Origin: an uncultured Thiotrichales bacterium
GTDB taxonomy: Bacteria > Pseudomonadota > Gammaproteobacteria > CAIRSR01
Length of the DNA stretch: 58,942 nucleotides
Assembly: GCA_903881315.1 (NCBI GenBank)
Contig: CAIRSR010000021.1
Coordinates: forward strand, 1 to 58,942
Direction of reading: 5' to 3'
The notes beneath the pieces were generated by a model. The model made no database searches, was not told the DNA's origin, and saw only the letters and a program-made list of their open reading frames with translations. The position numbers and the translations under genes were made by a program. Positions 7,939-16,862 of the stretch are shown here, in pieces; the stretch's first letter is position 1; each line of letters starts with the position of its first letter.

Positions 7939-9189
7939 TTATTCGTAGCGCAGCGCCGCCGCCGGCTGGACACGGGAGGCGCGCCAAGCGGGATAGAGCG
8001 TCGCCAAGAGACACAAGATAAAGGCAATACTACCAATGCGAACAACGTCAGAGATACGCATCGCCGAGGGTAACTTGGTGATGTAATAAACATCTGGGGA
8101 GAGTAGATGCACCCCAAAAAATTGTTCCAGCGCCGCCACTAAGCTACCCACATGGGTGGCAAGTTCAACCCCACCAAACAATCCGAGCGCAGTACCCACT
8201 GTCCCGATAATAGTGCCCTGCACCACAAAGATTGCCATTACTGCCCTTGGTGCCAAGCCTAGGGTTCGCAAGATGGCGATGTCCGCCTCTTTCTCGGTCA
8301 CCACCATGACCAGCATAGAGACGATATTAAAGGCCGCAACCGCGACGACCAAGGTAAGGATCACGAACATGACCGTCTGTTCGGTATGGATGGCATGAAA
8401 GAAACTTGCGTGATCGGTCGTCCAATCAGAGAATCGGTACGAAGGGGGTAATCCCTTTGCGAGGCGACGGGTAACGTCAGGCGCATCATTAAGGTTGACA
8501 AGCGAGAGACTCAGTCCACTGACCTCGTTTGGCGCAAACCGGAATAGACGGCCAGCATCTTGGATGTGGGTAATGGCAAGTGTGCTGTCATATTCGTACA
8601 TCCCCACTTGGAAGATGCCGACCACGGTAAAGCGTTTCAGTCGGGGCATCAGACCCACAGGGGTCACCATCGCTTGCGGTGTGACCAACGTCACCTTGTC
8701 GCCGATGGTCACGCCGAGATGAAGCGCGAGATCGCGCCCAAGGAGGATGCCAAATATCCCAGGCCGCAGATCGCCAAGCACCCCTACCTGCATTTTAGCG
8801 GCAATCATTGACACCGAAGGCTCTTGTTCGGGCAGGATCCCACGCACGGTTACTCCGGTCACGGTTCGCCCTTCGACCAGCATCCCGTGCCCCTCCACGT
8901 AGGGGGCCGAGGCAGCGACGGCTGGATCGTGGGCAACGCTCGCGGCGGCAGCCCGCCAGTCCGACAGGCGATCATTCGGGCCGGTCAGCGTCGCGCGGGC
9001 AACCATGCCGAGGATGCGGTGACGCAGCTCTTGCTCAAAGCCATTCATCACCGACAACACGGTGATCAGCGCAGTGACCCCCAAGGCAACACCGAGCATG
9101 GAGCTTGCACTAATAAACGAGATAAAGCGGGTGCGCCGTTTGGCACGGGTATAGCGCAACCCAATGAAAACTGCAGATGGATGGAACAT
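7939..9189 (-). CDS. lolC: lipoprotein-releasing ABC transporter permease, LolC/LolE family
   Basis: The protein has 416 residues. The N-terminus FIGLRYTRAKRRTRFISFISASSM followed by LGVALGVTALITVLSVMNGF is the hallmark of LolC/LolE. A long periplasmic domain (residues about 50-265) is followed by three C-terminal membrane helices, with ILRTLGLAPRAVMAIFVVQG and the terminal LYPAWRASRVQPAAALRYE. It forms the membrane part of the Lol complex with LolD. Only one permease gene is present next to lolD, so this may be a single LolF-type permease acting as a homodimer, unless a second lies elsewhere. Confidence 0.92.
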   Translation of the reverse strand: MFHPSAVFIGLRYTRAKRRTRFISFISASSMLGVALGVTALITVLSVMNGFEQELRHRILGMVARATLTGPNDRLSDWRAAAASVAHDPAVAASAPYVEGHGMLVEGRTVTGVTVRGILPEQEPSVSMIAAKMQVGVLGDLRPGIFGILLGRDLALHLGVTIGDKVTLVTPQAMVTPVGLMPRLKRFTVVGIFQVGMYEYDSTLAITHIQDAGRLFRFAPNEVSGLSLSLVNLNDAPDVTRRLAKGLPPSYRFSDWTTDHASFFHAIHTEQTVMFVILTLVVAVAAFNIVSMLVMVVTEKEADIAILRTLGLAPRAVMAIFVVQGTIIGTVGTALGLFGGVELATHVGSLVAALEQFFGVHLLSPDVYYITKLPSAMRISDVVRIGSIAFILCLLATLYPAWRASRVQPAAALRYE

Positions 9190-9743
9190 GGGGAGATATT
9201 ACACCATAGCGCAGTCAAAGACCGCGCACACACCTGTTCGATAATGACGAAAAGAACCGGACAGTTTGTCAGCTACCTCCCCTCACCCGAAATCCACAAC
9301 GGTTTGGGCGTTTCAGAAGTCCTGGCGACGGTAAGCGCATGGCAACACAGTTCAAAGCTAACCGTTGCGCGGTATCTTTTATTGCCTGCGGGTGATACTA
9401 CGTTTCGTGAGCCCAGTCAGCCTGTCCAGGCCTCGTCTGCGGGGTAGCGTGCTGATTTGCCGATTTATCGAGTCTTCAACCCTTTGCATTCGCAATAACG
9501 AGTTGCTGTATCAATGAATCTGCCATTCTGTCCAGACAACCACAACCGATTACAAGCGTCATCGACCAGAAACAGCGCAACCGTGAGTCCTCTCCGAAAA
9601 GCCGATTTTGTGCGCCGAGAGACAGTGAGCCGCAGGAAACAGCCCCCTATTACCAACACGTTAGAGAACCTAGCAGCGTCCGCAAACACCACTTTTGGCT
9701 TTTCGGAGGGGGCACAACCTTACGTCACTGCAACACACCACCG
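9190..9743. other. intergenic stretch, no gene supported
   Basis: These 554 bp lie upstream of lolC and downstream of the epimerase, both on the minus strand. Short open frames exist on both strands (for example 9244-9447 plus, 67 codons), but none has a ribosome site, a recognisable motif or family-like composition. I see no tRNA, array or strong terminator hairpin. The lolC promoter should lie near its right-hand neighbourhood, but I could not place convincing -35 and -10 boxes. Confidence 0.4.
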
Positions 9744-10742
9744 CTACTGCCGATAGTATTCTCGGTACCAGGTCACAAAGCGCGTCACACCAGTCTCGAC
9801 ACTGGTCGCTGGCTTGAAGCCCACATCTTGTATCAGGGCATCAACATCGGCATAGGTGTCCGGTACGTCGCCGTCTTGGAGGGGCAGAAAGCGTTTTTCG
9901 GCAACACGCCCCAAGCAATCTTCGAGAACCTTAATGTAGTGCATTAAATCAACGGGTTGATTGTTGCCTATGTTGTACAAACGATAGGGGTCGAGACTGG
10001 TGCTGGGGTCATTGCCGTCCCAGGCTGGATTGGGGGCGGGGATGCGGTCAAGTACCCGTATCACTCCCTCGATAATATCGTCGATATAGGTAAAGTCGCG
10101 GCGGTGGTGTCCGTTGTTGTAGACCTCAATGGGCTCACCGGCAAGGATGCTGCGGGTGAATTTGAAGAGCGCCATGTCAGGTCGCCCCCACGGGCCATAC
10201 ACGGTGAAGAAACGCAGACCCGTGGTGGGGATGCGGTAGAGATGGCTGTAGGTGTGCGCCATCAACTCGTTCGATTTTTTGGTGGCCGCATAGAGGCTCA
10301 GTGGGTGATCCACATTATCCTGTACCGAAAAGGGCATCTTGCGGTTCGCACCATAGACCGAGCTACTGGATGCGTACACCAGATGCTGAACGCCATGATG
10401 ACGACAGCCCTCTAGTATGTTGGCAAAACCAAGGAGATTGCTCTCGATATAGGCAAGTGGATTGGTGAGGGAGTAGCGCACACCCGCTTGTCCGGCAAGG
10501 TTTACTACCCGCTCGGGGCGATGCTCGGCAAAAACCTGCGACATCGCCTTGCTGTCTTGAATACTCACCCGCACATCGGTGAAGCGGGGGTGGGCGAGCC
10601 TGGCGAGACGCGCTTGTTTCAGGGCGACATCGTAGTATGGGTCTAGGTTGTCGATGCCGATGACCTCGTCACCCCTCTCCAAGAGGCGATGCGCCAGCGA
10701 TGAGCCGATGAAACCAGCGGTTCCGGTAACAAGCACTTTCAT
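9744..10742 (-). CDS. UDP-glucuronate 4-epimerase-like NAD-dependent epimerase
   Basis: The protein has 332 residues of the extended short-chain dehydrogenase type. The NAD-binding TGTAGFIGS motif is at residues 6-14 and the catalytic YAATK motif sits in [35 protein letters not shown] and [20 protein letters not shown] match the UDP-glucuronate epimerase (CapI/LpsL) group, which makes UDP-galacturonate for surface polysaccharide. It stands alone with no glycosyltransferases nearby. An AT-rich leader (TATATAAAG) lies just upstream of the ATG on the minus strand. Confidence 0.85.
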   Translation of the reverse strand: MKVLVTGTAGFIGSSLAHRLLERGDEVIGIDNLDPYYDVALKQARLARLAHPRFTDVRVSIQDSKAMSQVFAEHRPERVVNLAGQAGVRYSLTNPLAYIESNLLGFANILEGCRHHGVQHLVYASSSSVYGANRKMPFSVQDNVDHPLSLYAATKKSNELMAHTYSHLYRIPTTGLRFFTVYGPWGRPDMALFKFTRSILAGEPIEVYNNGHHRRDFTYIDDIIEGVIRVLDRIPAPNPAWDGNDPSTSLDPYRLYNIGNNQPVDLMHYIKVLEDCLGRVAEKRFLPLQDGDVPDTYADVDALIQDVGFKPATSVETGVTRFVTWYREYYRQ

Positions 10743-10887
10743 AACTAATCTCTTTATATATGCGCCATTCTGAGGTATCAGTTTTTAAAGATGGGCCCTC
10801 CCGTTGCGACCCCATCTTTTACTTATTCTCTGACAGGTCAGTTTCCGTTACAATAGAACCCTTCATTTAATCCTCCGGCCAATAGCA

Positions 10888-11724
10888 GTGGTTGAACCCC
10901 GCCCCCAAGATGACTCGTGCCGTGTTCCTCTCGTAGAGATCCGTGGTTTGCGTTTTATGCGCGAGGGGCGGCTTATCTTCGACGGTGTGGATCTTGCGAT
11001 CCCGCGTGGGCGGGTAACCGCCATCATGGGGCCAAGCGGAACCGGCAAGACCACCTTGCTGCGGATCATCGGCGGGCAGCTTGTCCCCGATGCCGGGCAG
11101 GTTATCGTAGATGGCTGCAATGTTCATCAGCTTAAACGACGTGAATTGTTTGAACTGCGCAAACGCATGGGGATGTTGTTCCAAGCGGGTGCGCTGCTGA
11201 CCGATCTCACCGTGTTTGGCAATGTTGCCTTCCCTTTGCGCGAGCATACCCGACTGTCAGAGTCCATGATCCGCGATCTCGTGCTCATTAAACTTGAGGC
11301 GGTGGGTCTGCGTGGGGCGCGTGACCTCATGCCCTCGCAGCTCTCGGGGGGGATGGCGCGTCGGGTCGCTTTAGCGCGGGCGATTGCCCTCGACCCGATG
11401 ATGGTGATGTACGATGAGCCCTTTACCGGACAGGATCCCATCTCTCTCGGGGTATTGGCGCGCCTCATCCGCAGCCTCAACGATAGCCTCGGCCTGACAA
11501 GCCTGGTTGTCTCCCACGATGTCCAAGAGACCTGCGCCATTGCCGACTACGTGTATCTGATCGCAGAGGGCCGTGTGGTGGGCGAAGGAACCCCCTCGGA
11601 GATGCGTGACAGTGCCTCCGCTTGGGTGCGGCAGTTTATGCACGCACAAGTCGAGGGGCCAGTGCCATTCCATTATCCGGCATTGGATTTGACCACAGAT
11701 CTACTGGGGGAGGGGAGCGCATGA
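10888..11724 (+). CDS. mlaF: phospholipid transport ABC ATP-binding protein MlaF
   Basis: The protein has 278 residues from a GTG start. Walker A is GPSGTGKTT, the signature is LSGGMARRVALARAIALDP, Walker B is MMVMYDEPFTGQDP and the switch region is LVVSHDVQETCAIADY. LSGGMARRVALARA is typical of MlaF. It drives lipid movement between the inner membrane and the periplasmic carrier MlaC, keeping the outer leaflet free of phospholipid. It is the first gene of mlaFEDCB; its stop overlaps the mlaE ATG by 4 nt. A TACAAT hexamer at 10849-10854 could be the -10 of the operon promoter, but the -35 is poor. Confidence 0.94.
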   Translation: MVEPRPQDDSCRVPLVEIRGLRFMREGRLIFDGVDLAIPRGRVTAIMGPSGTGKTTLLRIIGGQLVPDAGQVIVDGCNVHQLKRRELFELRKRMGMLFQAGALLTDLTVFGNVAFPLREHTRLSESMIRDLVLIKLEAVGLRGARDLMPSQLSGGMARRVALARAIALDPMMVMYDEPFTGQDPISLGVLARLIRSLNDSLGLTSLVVSHDVQETCAIADYVYLIAEGRVVGEGTPSEMRDSASAWVRQFMHAQVEGPVPFHYPALDLTTDLLGEGSA

Positions 11725-12503
11725 GCGACTGGTTGGTGGCGGTGGGTCGTCGTGGTTTAGACCTATTGGTGCGGTTGGGGCGCGCCCATATGCTTTTGTT
11801 TTATATTGTCCTTGCCCTACCTGCTTTGGTGCGGCAGCCTCGCGAGATGGTACGCCAGGTGCATTCGATTGGCGTACGCTCGCTGGTAATTATCGTCGTG
11901 TCTGGACTGTTTGTCGGGATGGTTTTGAGCCTACAGGGGTACAATACCCTGGTGGGTTTTGGTGCCGCCCAATCGCTTGGGGTATTGGTTGCCCTGTCGT
12001 TGGTGAGAGAATTGGGGCCGGTAGTGAGCGCCTTGCTTTATGGCGGGCGAGCGGGTTCTGCGTTGGCCGCTGAGATTGGTTTAATGAAAGCCACCGAACA
12101 GCTTGCCGGTATGGAGATGATGGCGGTTGACCCCATTGAGCGGGTGGTAGCGCCACGCTTCTTGGCGGGGGTGATGGTCATGCCGTTGTTGGCGGCTATC
12201 TTCAGCGCGGTCGGGGTGTTGGGGGGGTACTTTGTGGCAGTTGGTTTATTGGGTTTGGACGATGGTGCTTTCTGGTCGCAGATGCAGAGTAAGGTCGAAT
12301 TTCACGACGACATCGTGAATGGTATCATTAAGAGCGCCGTTTTTGGGGTTGTGGCGACTTGGATAGCGCTGTTTCATGGGTATGAAGCGGTGCCTACCGC
12401 AGAAGGGGTGAGTCTTGCAACCACCCGCACCGTCGTCCATACCGCCTTGGCCGTGTTGGTGCTGGATTTTATCCTTACCGCACTGATGTTCAATAAGGTT
12501 TGA
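11721..12503 (+). CDS. mlaE: phospholipid transport permease MlaE
   Basis: The protein has 260 residues. I chose the ATG at 11721 because it overlaps the mlaF stop (ATGA) and follows a GGGGAG ribosome site. The core contains GLFVGMVLSLQGYNTL, SLVRELGPVVSALLYGGRAGSA and AEIGLMKATEQLAGMEMMAVDP, which are MlaE/YrbE hallmarks. It is an inner-membrane permease partnering MlaF, MlaB and a hexameric MlaD ring. Confidence 0.94.
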   Translation: MSDWLVAVGRRGLDLLVRLGRAHMLLFYIVLALPALVRQPREMVRQVHSIGVRSLVIIVVSGLFVGMVLSLQGYNTLVGFGAAQSLGVLVALSLVRELGPVVSALLYGGRAGSALAAEIGLMKATEQLAGMEMMAVDPIERVVAPRFLAGVMVMPLLAAIFSAVGVLGGYFVAVGLLGLDDGAFWSQMQSKVEFHDDIVNGIIKSAVFGVVATWIALFHGYEAVPTAEGVSLATTRTVVHTALAVLVLDFILTALMFNKV

Positions 12504-12507
12504 CAAT

Positions 12508-12990
12508 ATGATGCAGCAGAGAAAACTGGAGATTGCGGTTGGGCTGTTCATGGTGCTCGGTTTTGCGGCCCTGTTTTTTCTCGCCATGCGGGTGAGCAAC
12601 TTGAGCAGCGCTGGTATCTTTGGTGGCGATAAGGGTTATGAGATTACCGCCCGTTTCCAGAATACCGGTAGCTTAAAGGGACGGTCGCCGGTGAGTGTTG
12701 CCGGTGTGCGGGTGGGTCAGGTCACCGAGATTGTTCTCGATAGCAAAACCTTCGAGGCCGTAGTTCATATGCGCATCGGGAGCCGTTTTAGCACCCTCCC
12801 CAAAGACACCTCGGCAAGTATCCTTACCTCTGGGTTATTAGGCGAACAGTACGTTGGCCTTGATCCCGGTGGTGACAGTGTATTGCTGAAAGAAGGCGAC
12901 GAGATCCGCATCACGCAATCTGCACTGGTTCTAGAACGGTTTATTGGACAATTCCTCTATAACAAGGCCCAGGAGACTGAAAAGAAATGA
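12508..12990 (+). CDS. mlaD: phospholipid transport MCE-domain protein MlaD
   Basis: The protein has 160 residues: one N-terminal membrane helix (KLEIAVGLFMVLGFAALFFLA) and a single periplasmic MCE domain (residues about 38-120) with SPVSVAGVRVGQVTEI. TSGLLGEQYVGLDPGG follows in the second half. MlaD hexamers form the lipid-binding ring on MlaFE. The stop overlaps the mlaC start by 4 nt. Confidence 0.93.
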   Translation: MMQQRKLEIAVGLFMVLGFAALFFLAMRVSNLSSAGIFGGDKGYEITARFQNTGSLKGRSPVSVAGVRVGQVTEIVLDSKTFEAVVHMRIGSRFSTLPKDTSASILTSGLLGEQYVGLDPGGDSVLLKEGDEIRITQSALVLERFIGQFLYNKAQETEKK

Positions 12991-13643
12991 GTTATCTTAC
13001 GAGAATAGTCCTCTCCCTCATTGTCGGCTTATGGTTTTCAACCATTGTTGTAGCAGGGGATGTCGGGGCAGCAGCGTCAGTAGTGCAGCCGTCAAGCGCC
13101 GATCCAAAACAGTTTGTGCAAGACATTACCGATAGCCTTCTTTCTCGGCTCCAAGGCCATCAAGAGGAGATGCGCAGCGATCCGCATCGCATCTATGCGT
13201 TGGTAGAGACCCTGGTGCTGCCGCACTTTGACTTTGAGCGGATGTCGCGCTGGGTATTGGGCCAACACTGGAACGAGGCGACCCCTGCTCAACGCACCCG
13301 TTTTATTGCTGAGTTTCGCAATCTTCTGGTACGCACCTATGGTGTCGCCCTGTTGAACTATACTGATGAGAAGATCCAGTTCCTCCCGTCGCGCGGTGAT
13401 CCAGCGAAAGGGGAAGTGACTGTGCGCGCCAACATTCGCCACCACGGCAATACCATCAACATAGATTCTGATCTGTACAAGAAGGATGGCGAGTGGAAGG
13501 TCTACGATATTGCCATTGAGGGCGTGAGTCTGGTTGCGAACTATCGAAATTCCTTTGCCAACGAGATCCGTGATGGCGGGATGGATGGCTTGATCAGCAA
13601 GATAGCCACCCGCAACCAGGGCACCGATGGAAAGAAGGGCTAA
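12987..13643 (+). CDS. mlaC: periplasmic phospholipid carrier MlaC
   Basis: The protein has 218 residues with a signal peptide (ILSLIVGLWFSTIVVAG). The MlaC/Ttg2 fold signatures are visible: VLPHFDFERMSRWVLGQHW, RFIAEFRNLLVRTYGVALL and WKVYDIAIEGVSLVANYRNSF. MlaC shuttles phospholipid between the outer-membrane MlaA complex and MlaFEDB. MlaA is not in this window. It overlaps mlaD by 4 nt, so the two are coupled. Confidence 0.92.
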   Translation: MSYLTRIVLSLIVGLWFSTIVVAGDVGAAASVVQPSSADPKQFVQDITDSLLSRLQGHQEEMRSDPHRIYALVETLVLPHFDFERMSRWVLGQHWNEATPAQRTRFIAEFRNLLVRTYGVALLNYTDEKIQFLPSRGDPAKGEVTVRANIRHHGNTINIDSDLYKKDGEWKVYDIAIEGVSLVANYRNSFANEIRDGGMDGLISKIATRNQGTDGKKG

Positions 13644-13664
13644 AACCGTACCGAGGACTTAACC

Positions 13665-14036
13665 TTGCATTGTTGTGAAGGCCATTGCCAAACGAAATCC
13701 GCCGCGAAAACAACCGCTACGGAGAAGGCGCGGATCCGTGTCGAACCCCAAGGGGTTGGTCGCTACCTGCTTTCTGGCGAGCTTAGTTTTGCCACGGTGC
13801 CTGATGTATGGGCCAGTACAGAGCGGTTATTCACGACCCCCGGGCCGCTGGTGTTAGACCTTGCGGGCATCACGCGGAGCGATAGTGCGGCATTGGTTTT
13901 GTTGCTTGGCTGGATTCGCCTAGCCCGCCGCCAAGAAAAAACCAACGTGAGCTTCAGTAACCTACCGGCCCAGCTATTGGCAGTCGCACAGGTGAGCGGG
14001 GTGGATGGGTTGTTGTCTCGTGGGTTCCATTCGTAA
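13665..14036 (+). CDS. mlaB: STAS-domain protein MlaB
   Basis: The protein has up to 123 residues from a TTG start 21 nt behind mlaC. The STAS domain begins at about residue 25 (RYLLSGELSFATVP) and contains VLDLAGITRSDSAALVLLLGWIRLARR, with the conserved D-S-A motif. MlaB binds and stabilises MlaF. The first 20 residues are poorly conserved in character and the true start may be further downstream. It is the last gene of the operon. Confidence 0.85.
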   Translation: MHCCEGHCQTKSAAKTTATEKARIRVEPQGVGRYLLSGELSFATVPDVWASTERLFTTPGPLVLDLAGITRSDSAALVLLLGWIRLARRQEKTNVSFSNLPAQLLAVAQVSGVDGLLSRGFHS

Positions 14037-14172
14037 TGCAAGGCCCGTTCTGTCGTCCGTGTACCCGTGTTGGTTGTCGGTCAGTTGGTATCGCGCCGTC
14101 ATGAGGGTTCACGGTCGGTTGGTTGTTTTGCCTGAACTCGAGTCGTATCTTTCGCTACACAGGGACTAGGTC

Positions 14173-14475
14173 ATGAATGAAGAGCTGTCGAGCGCCACCC
14201 TTGCCAAAGAAGAAGTGATTCTGCGTACAGTCAAGACCGTCCTGACTGATGTCATCCGCGAGACCGCCGTACGATCAGGGATGCCGCATCCGCTTTCTGC
14301 CGCTACTCGCGATGAGATTCGCCGCTGCTTTGTCTTGATCACGGACAGGGAACGAGAACTCGCGATTGTTGCAGGACGCCCCCAGGTAGAGAGGCCGTAT
14401 TTCAAGGACGAGGTGGGCCAAACGACTGAGGTGGTTGTTCCGATTACCTCTATCAAACGCTCTCAGCCGAACTGA
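14173..14475 (+). CDS. small conserved-looking protein of unknown function
   Basis: This is a 100-residue acidic, soluble protein with no signal peptide or membrane segment. The start has a GGGACTAGG ribosome-site-like run just upstream. The first 65 residues look helical and charged (LSAATRDEIRRCFVLITDRERELAIVAG), followed by a short beta-rich tail. I recognise no domain. It ends 7 nt before hpt and is probably its operon leader, so a link to the purine-salvage run is possible but unproven. Confidence 0.6.
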   Translation: MNEELSSATLAKEEVILRTVKTVLTDVIRETAVRSGMPHPLSAATRDEIRRCFVLITDRERELAIVAGRPQVERPYFKDEVGQTTEVVVPITSIKRSQPN

Positions 14476-14482
14476 GGATTGA

Positions 14483-15025
14483 ATGAGCCACGCAATGGAG
14501 GAGGTATTCGCTACGGCGGAATGCCTGTGTCCCAAGGTGGAGGTAGAGCAAGCCATTGATGGCCTTGCAGACGCAATTGAGAAGCGATTAGCGGGGTGTA
14601 ATCCCCTTGTCCTTTGTGTGCTGACCGGCGGCATTGCCTTGGTTGGACAATTGCTGCCCCGCCTCTGTTTTCCCCTGCAACTCGATTACCTCCACGCCAC
14701 ACGCTACAACAACCAAACCCATGGCAAAGAGCTTGCGTGGATAGCACATCCCACAACCCCCCTAGTAGGCCGCACGGTGCTGGTGGTGGACGACATCCTG
14801 GATGAGGGGCTGACCATGGCCGCCATTATCGAATACTGCCGCAAAGCGGGTGCCAGAGAGGTATTCACCGCCGTGCTGGTTCGCAAGGATTGTCCGCGAC
14901 AGGTAGAACTGTGTCCTGATTTTGTCGGCTTGGAGATCCCTAACCGTTATGTCTTTGGCTACGGCATGGACTACCGTGGCTATTGGCGTAATGCCCCAGG
15001 CATCTATGCCGTTCGGGGGTTATGA
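14483..15025 (+). CDS. hpt: hypoxanthine-guanine phosphoribosyltransferase
   Basis: The protein has 180 residues. The PRPP-binding loop is VLVVDDILDEGLTM, with GIALVGQLLP, LDYLHATRYNN and the late FVGLEIPNRYVFGYGMDYRGYWRN matching the family order. It converts hypoxanthine or guanine plus PRPP to IMP or GMP in the cytoplasm. Its stop overlaps the ATG of the methylthioinosine phosphorylase by 4 nt. That pairing makes metabolic sense, because the next enzyme releases hypoxanthine. Confidence 0.93.
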   Translation: MSHAMEEVFATAECLCPKVEVEQAIDGLADAIEKRLAGCNPLVLCVLTGGIALVGQLLPRLCFPLQLDYLHATRYNNQTHGKELAWIAHPTTPLVGRTVLVVDDILDEGLTMAAIIEYCRKAGAREVFTAVLVRKDCPRQVELCPDFVGLEIPNRYVFGYGMDYRGYWRNAPGIYAVRGL

Positions 15026-15831
15026 GCGTGCCCACACCTCACGGGCCAGCCCTCGCCATCATCGGCGGCAGCGGTTTCACCACCTTCTCCGAGCTTGAGA
15101 AGGTTCGCCAAATACCAGGGATTGAAACCCCGTATGGGATACCCTCGGGGCCTCTGCTGCGGGGCTGTTTGTACAACAGAGAGGTTGTCTTCCTCGCCCG
15201 ACATGGTGTTGGGCACACCTTGCCACCCCATCGCATCAACTACCGCGCTAATCTTTGGGCCTTGCGGGAGGCGGGCGCGTGTCAAGTCTTGGCGATCAAC
15301 GCGGTCGGCGGTATTCACCACGACCTCGGGCCAGAGCGAATTGCTGTCCCCGATCAGATTATTGATTACACCGCTGACCGAGCACATACCTTTTTCGATG
15401 CAAGCGGGCCGGAAGCGCAGGCAGGTTCTCTTGCAGCGCAAAGGGGCGGAATGATTGGCGTCACCCATATCGATTTCACCGAACCCTATTGTGAGCAACT
15501 GCGAGAACAGATCCTTGCTGCTGCGGACGAGATTCAGCTCAACGTCTATCGCAGCGGCACCTACGGTGCTACTCAGGGGCCGCGCCTTGAGACCAGGGCC
15601 GAGATCGACCGCATGGAACGGGATGGTTGCCATATGGTGGGCATGACCGGTATGCCAGAGGCCGCCCTCGCTCGAGAGATTGGCTTGTGTTACGCCTGTT
15701 GCGCCATAGTGGTCAATTGGGCCGCTGGGCGCGGCGGAACCCCCATCGAATTGGTTGAGATCGAACGGGTTTTGGGCGTTGCCATGGACAAGCTAAAATC
15801 ACTTATAGAACCTCTCCTGCGGAGACTATGA
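15022..15831 (+). CDS. S-methyl-5'-thioinosine phosphorylase (MTAP/PNP family)
   Basis: The protein has 269 residues. The phosphate-site motif IIGGSGF is at the N-terminus, followed by ARHGVGHTLPPHRINYRANLW, INAVGGIHHDLGP and the substrate-site block MVGMTGMPEAALAREIGLCYA. The family includes MTA phosphorylases. The bacterial MTIP branch described in Pseudomonas uses methylthioinosine and releases hypoxanthine. The immediate coupling to hpt (4-nt overlap) supports the MTIP reading, though MTA phosphorylase activity cannot be excluded. Confidence 0.85.
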   Translation: MSVPTPHGPALAIIGGSGFTTFSELEKVRQIPGIETPYGIPSGPLLRGCLYNREVVFLARHGVGHTLPPHRINYRANLWALREAGACQVLAINAVGGIHHDLGPERIAVPDQIIDYTADRAHTFFDASGPEAQAGSLAAQRGGMIGVTHIDFTEPYCEQLREQILAAADEIQLNVYRSGTYGATQGPRLETRAEIDRMERDGCHMVGMTGMPEAALAREIGLCYACCAIVVNWAAGRGGTPIELVEIERVLGVAMDKLKSLIEPLLRRL

Positions 15832-15834
15832 ACA

Positions 15835-16365
15835 ATGGCAATCTGTCCTATCTTGCGGATGGGCCATCCCCTATTGGGTAGACTCGCAGAACCCGTTACC
15901 CACTTCGATACCCCAGAGCTTCATGGCCTAGTACGAGATCTCCGCGATACCATGGTTGCAAGTCAAGGGGTTGGTATCGCCGCGCCGCAGATTGGGGTCA
16001 GTCTTCGGGTTGTGGTATTCAGCGTTGCCAGTCACCCCAGCCATCCCGATGTCGAGGCCCTTCCCTTCACGGTCTTGATCAATCCAGTCCTAGAACCGCA
16101 AAGTACCGAGATGAACGAGGCCTGGGAAGGCTGCTTATCGGTTCCTGGTATGCGTGGAATAGTCCCGCGCTATAACCACATCCACTATAGCGCTTCTGAT
16201 ATTCAAGGGGTGCCAATTCGGCGTGAAGTGCGAGATTTCCACGCACGCCTAGTGCAGCATGAGTGCGATCATCTGGATGGTATCCTGTACCCCTATCGCA
16301 TCCGTGATCTGCGCCTTTTTGGTTTTGCCGAAGAGCTACTCCTCGACCGTTGGGTGGAAAAGTGA
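15835..16365 (+). CDS. def: peptide deformylase
   Basis: The protein has 176 residues. All three metal-site motifs are present: VGIAAPQ (the GxGxAAxQ motif), EGCLSVPG with the metal cysteine, and QHECDHLDG with the HExxH histidines and glutamate. It removes the formyl group from nascent proteins. The gene stands 3 nt behind the phosphorylase and away from the usual fmt partner, so it may be a second deformylase copy. Its stop overlaps the transpeptidase GTG. Confidence 0.93.
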   Translation: MAICPILRMGHPLLGRLAEPVTHFDTPELHGLVRDLRDTMVASQGVGIAAPQIGVSLRVVVFSVASHPSHPDVEALPFTVLINPVLEPQSTEMNEAWEGCLSVPGMRGIVPRYNHIHYSASDIQGVPIRREVRDFHARLVQHECDHLDGILYPYRIRDLRLFGFAEELLLDRWVEK

Positions 16366-16862
16366 GCCAACCCCTATTGCTCATCAGTATCGCCGAGCAA
16401 CGGTTACGGCTTGTGCAGGGACAACGGCTGCTGATGGCCGCAGATGTTGCTACTGCCCGTAAGGGGGCCGGAGAACAGCGTGGCAGCGAGCAGACACCAC
16501 GCGGTTTGCACCAGATACGTGCGCGAATTGGGGCGGGTTGTTTGCCGAATACGGTTTTTGTTGGGCGTCGCCCCACCGGTGAGATCTACTCGCCCGCCCT
16601 ACAGGACAAGTTTCCCGGGCGTGATTGGATCCTGACCCGCATCTTGTGGCTCTCGGGTCTTGAGCCTGGGCGCAATCGGCTGGGTAGGGTTGACACCATG
16701 GCCCGCTATATCTACATCCATGGTTGTCCAGAGGAATATCCGCTCGGCATCCCCAGTTCCCATGGTTGTGTCCGCATGCACAATGAGGCACTTATTGATC
16801 TTTTTGATCGTGTCCCCGTCGGAACACGGGTAAACATTCTGGAAGAGACTGATTTCGGATGA
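16362..16862 (+). CDS. L,D-transpeptidase (YkuD domain) without a signal peptide
   Basis: I chose the GTG at 16362 (GTGA overlap with the deformylase stop, GGTGG upstream); the protein is 166 residues. The YkuD active site is RYIYIHGCPEEYPLG followed by SSHGCVRMHNEALIDLFDRV, with the catalytic cysteine in SHGC. The domain fills the whole protein. YkuD enzymes cross-link peptidoglycan or attach proteins to it in the periplasm, yet no signal sequence is visible (MSQPLLLISIAEQRLRL). A TTG at 16350 would add only four residues. It overlaps the next gene by 4 nt (ATGA). Confidence 0.85.
   Translation: MSQPLLLISIAEQRLRLVQGQRLLMAADVATARKGAGEQRGSEQTPRGLHQIRARIGAGCLPNTVFVGRRPTGEIYSPALQDKFPGRDWILTRILWLSGLEPGRNRLGRVDTMARYIYIHGCPEEYPLGIPSSHGCVRMHNEALIDLFDRVPVGTRVNILEETDFG

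Noticed and set aside
8824-9447. 207-codon plus-strand frame overlapping the 5' end of lolC
   Set aside because: It is antisense to conserved lolC over half its length, has no family motif or ribosome site, and the remainder looks random.
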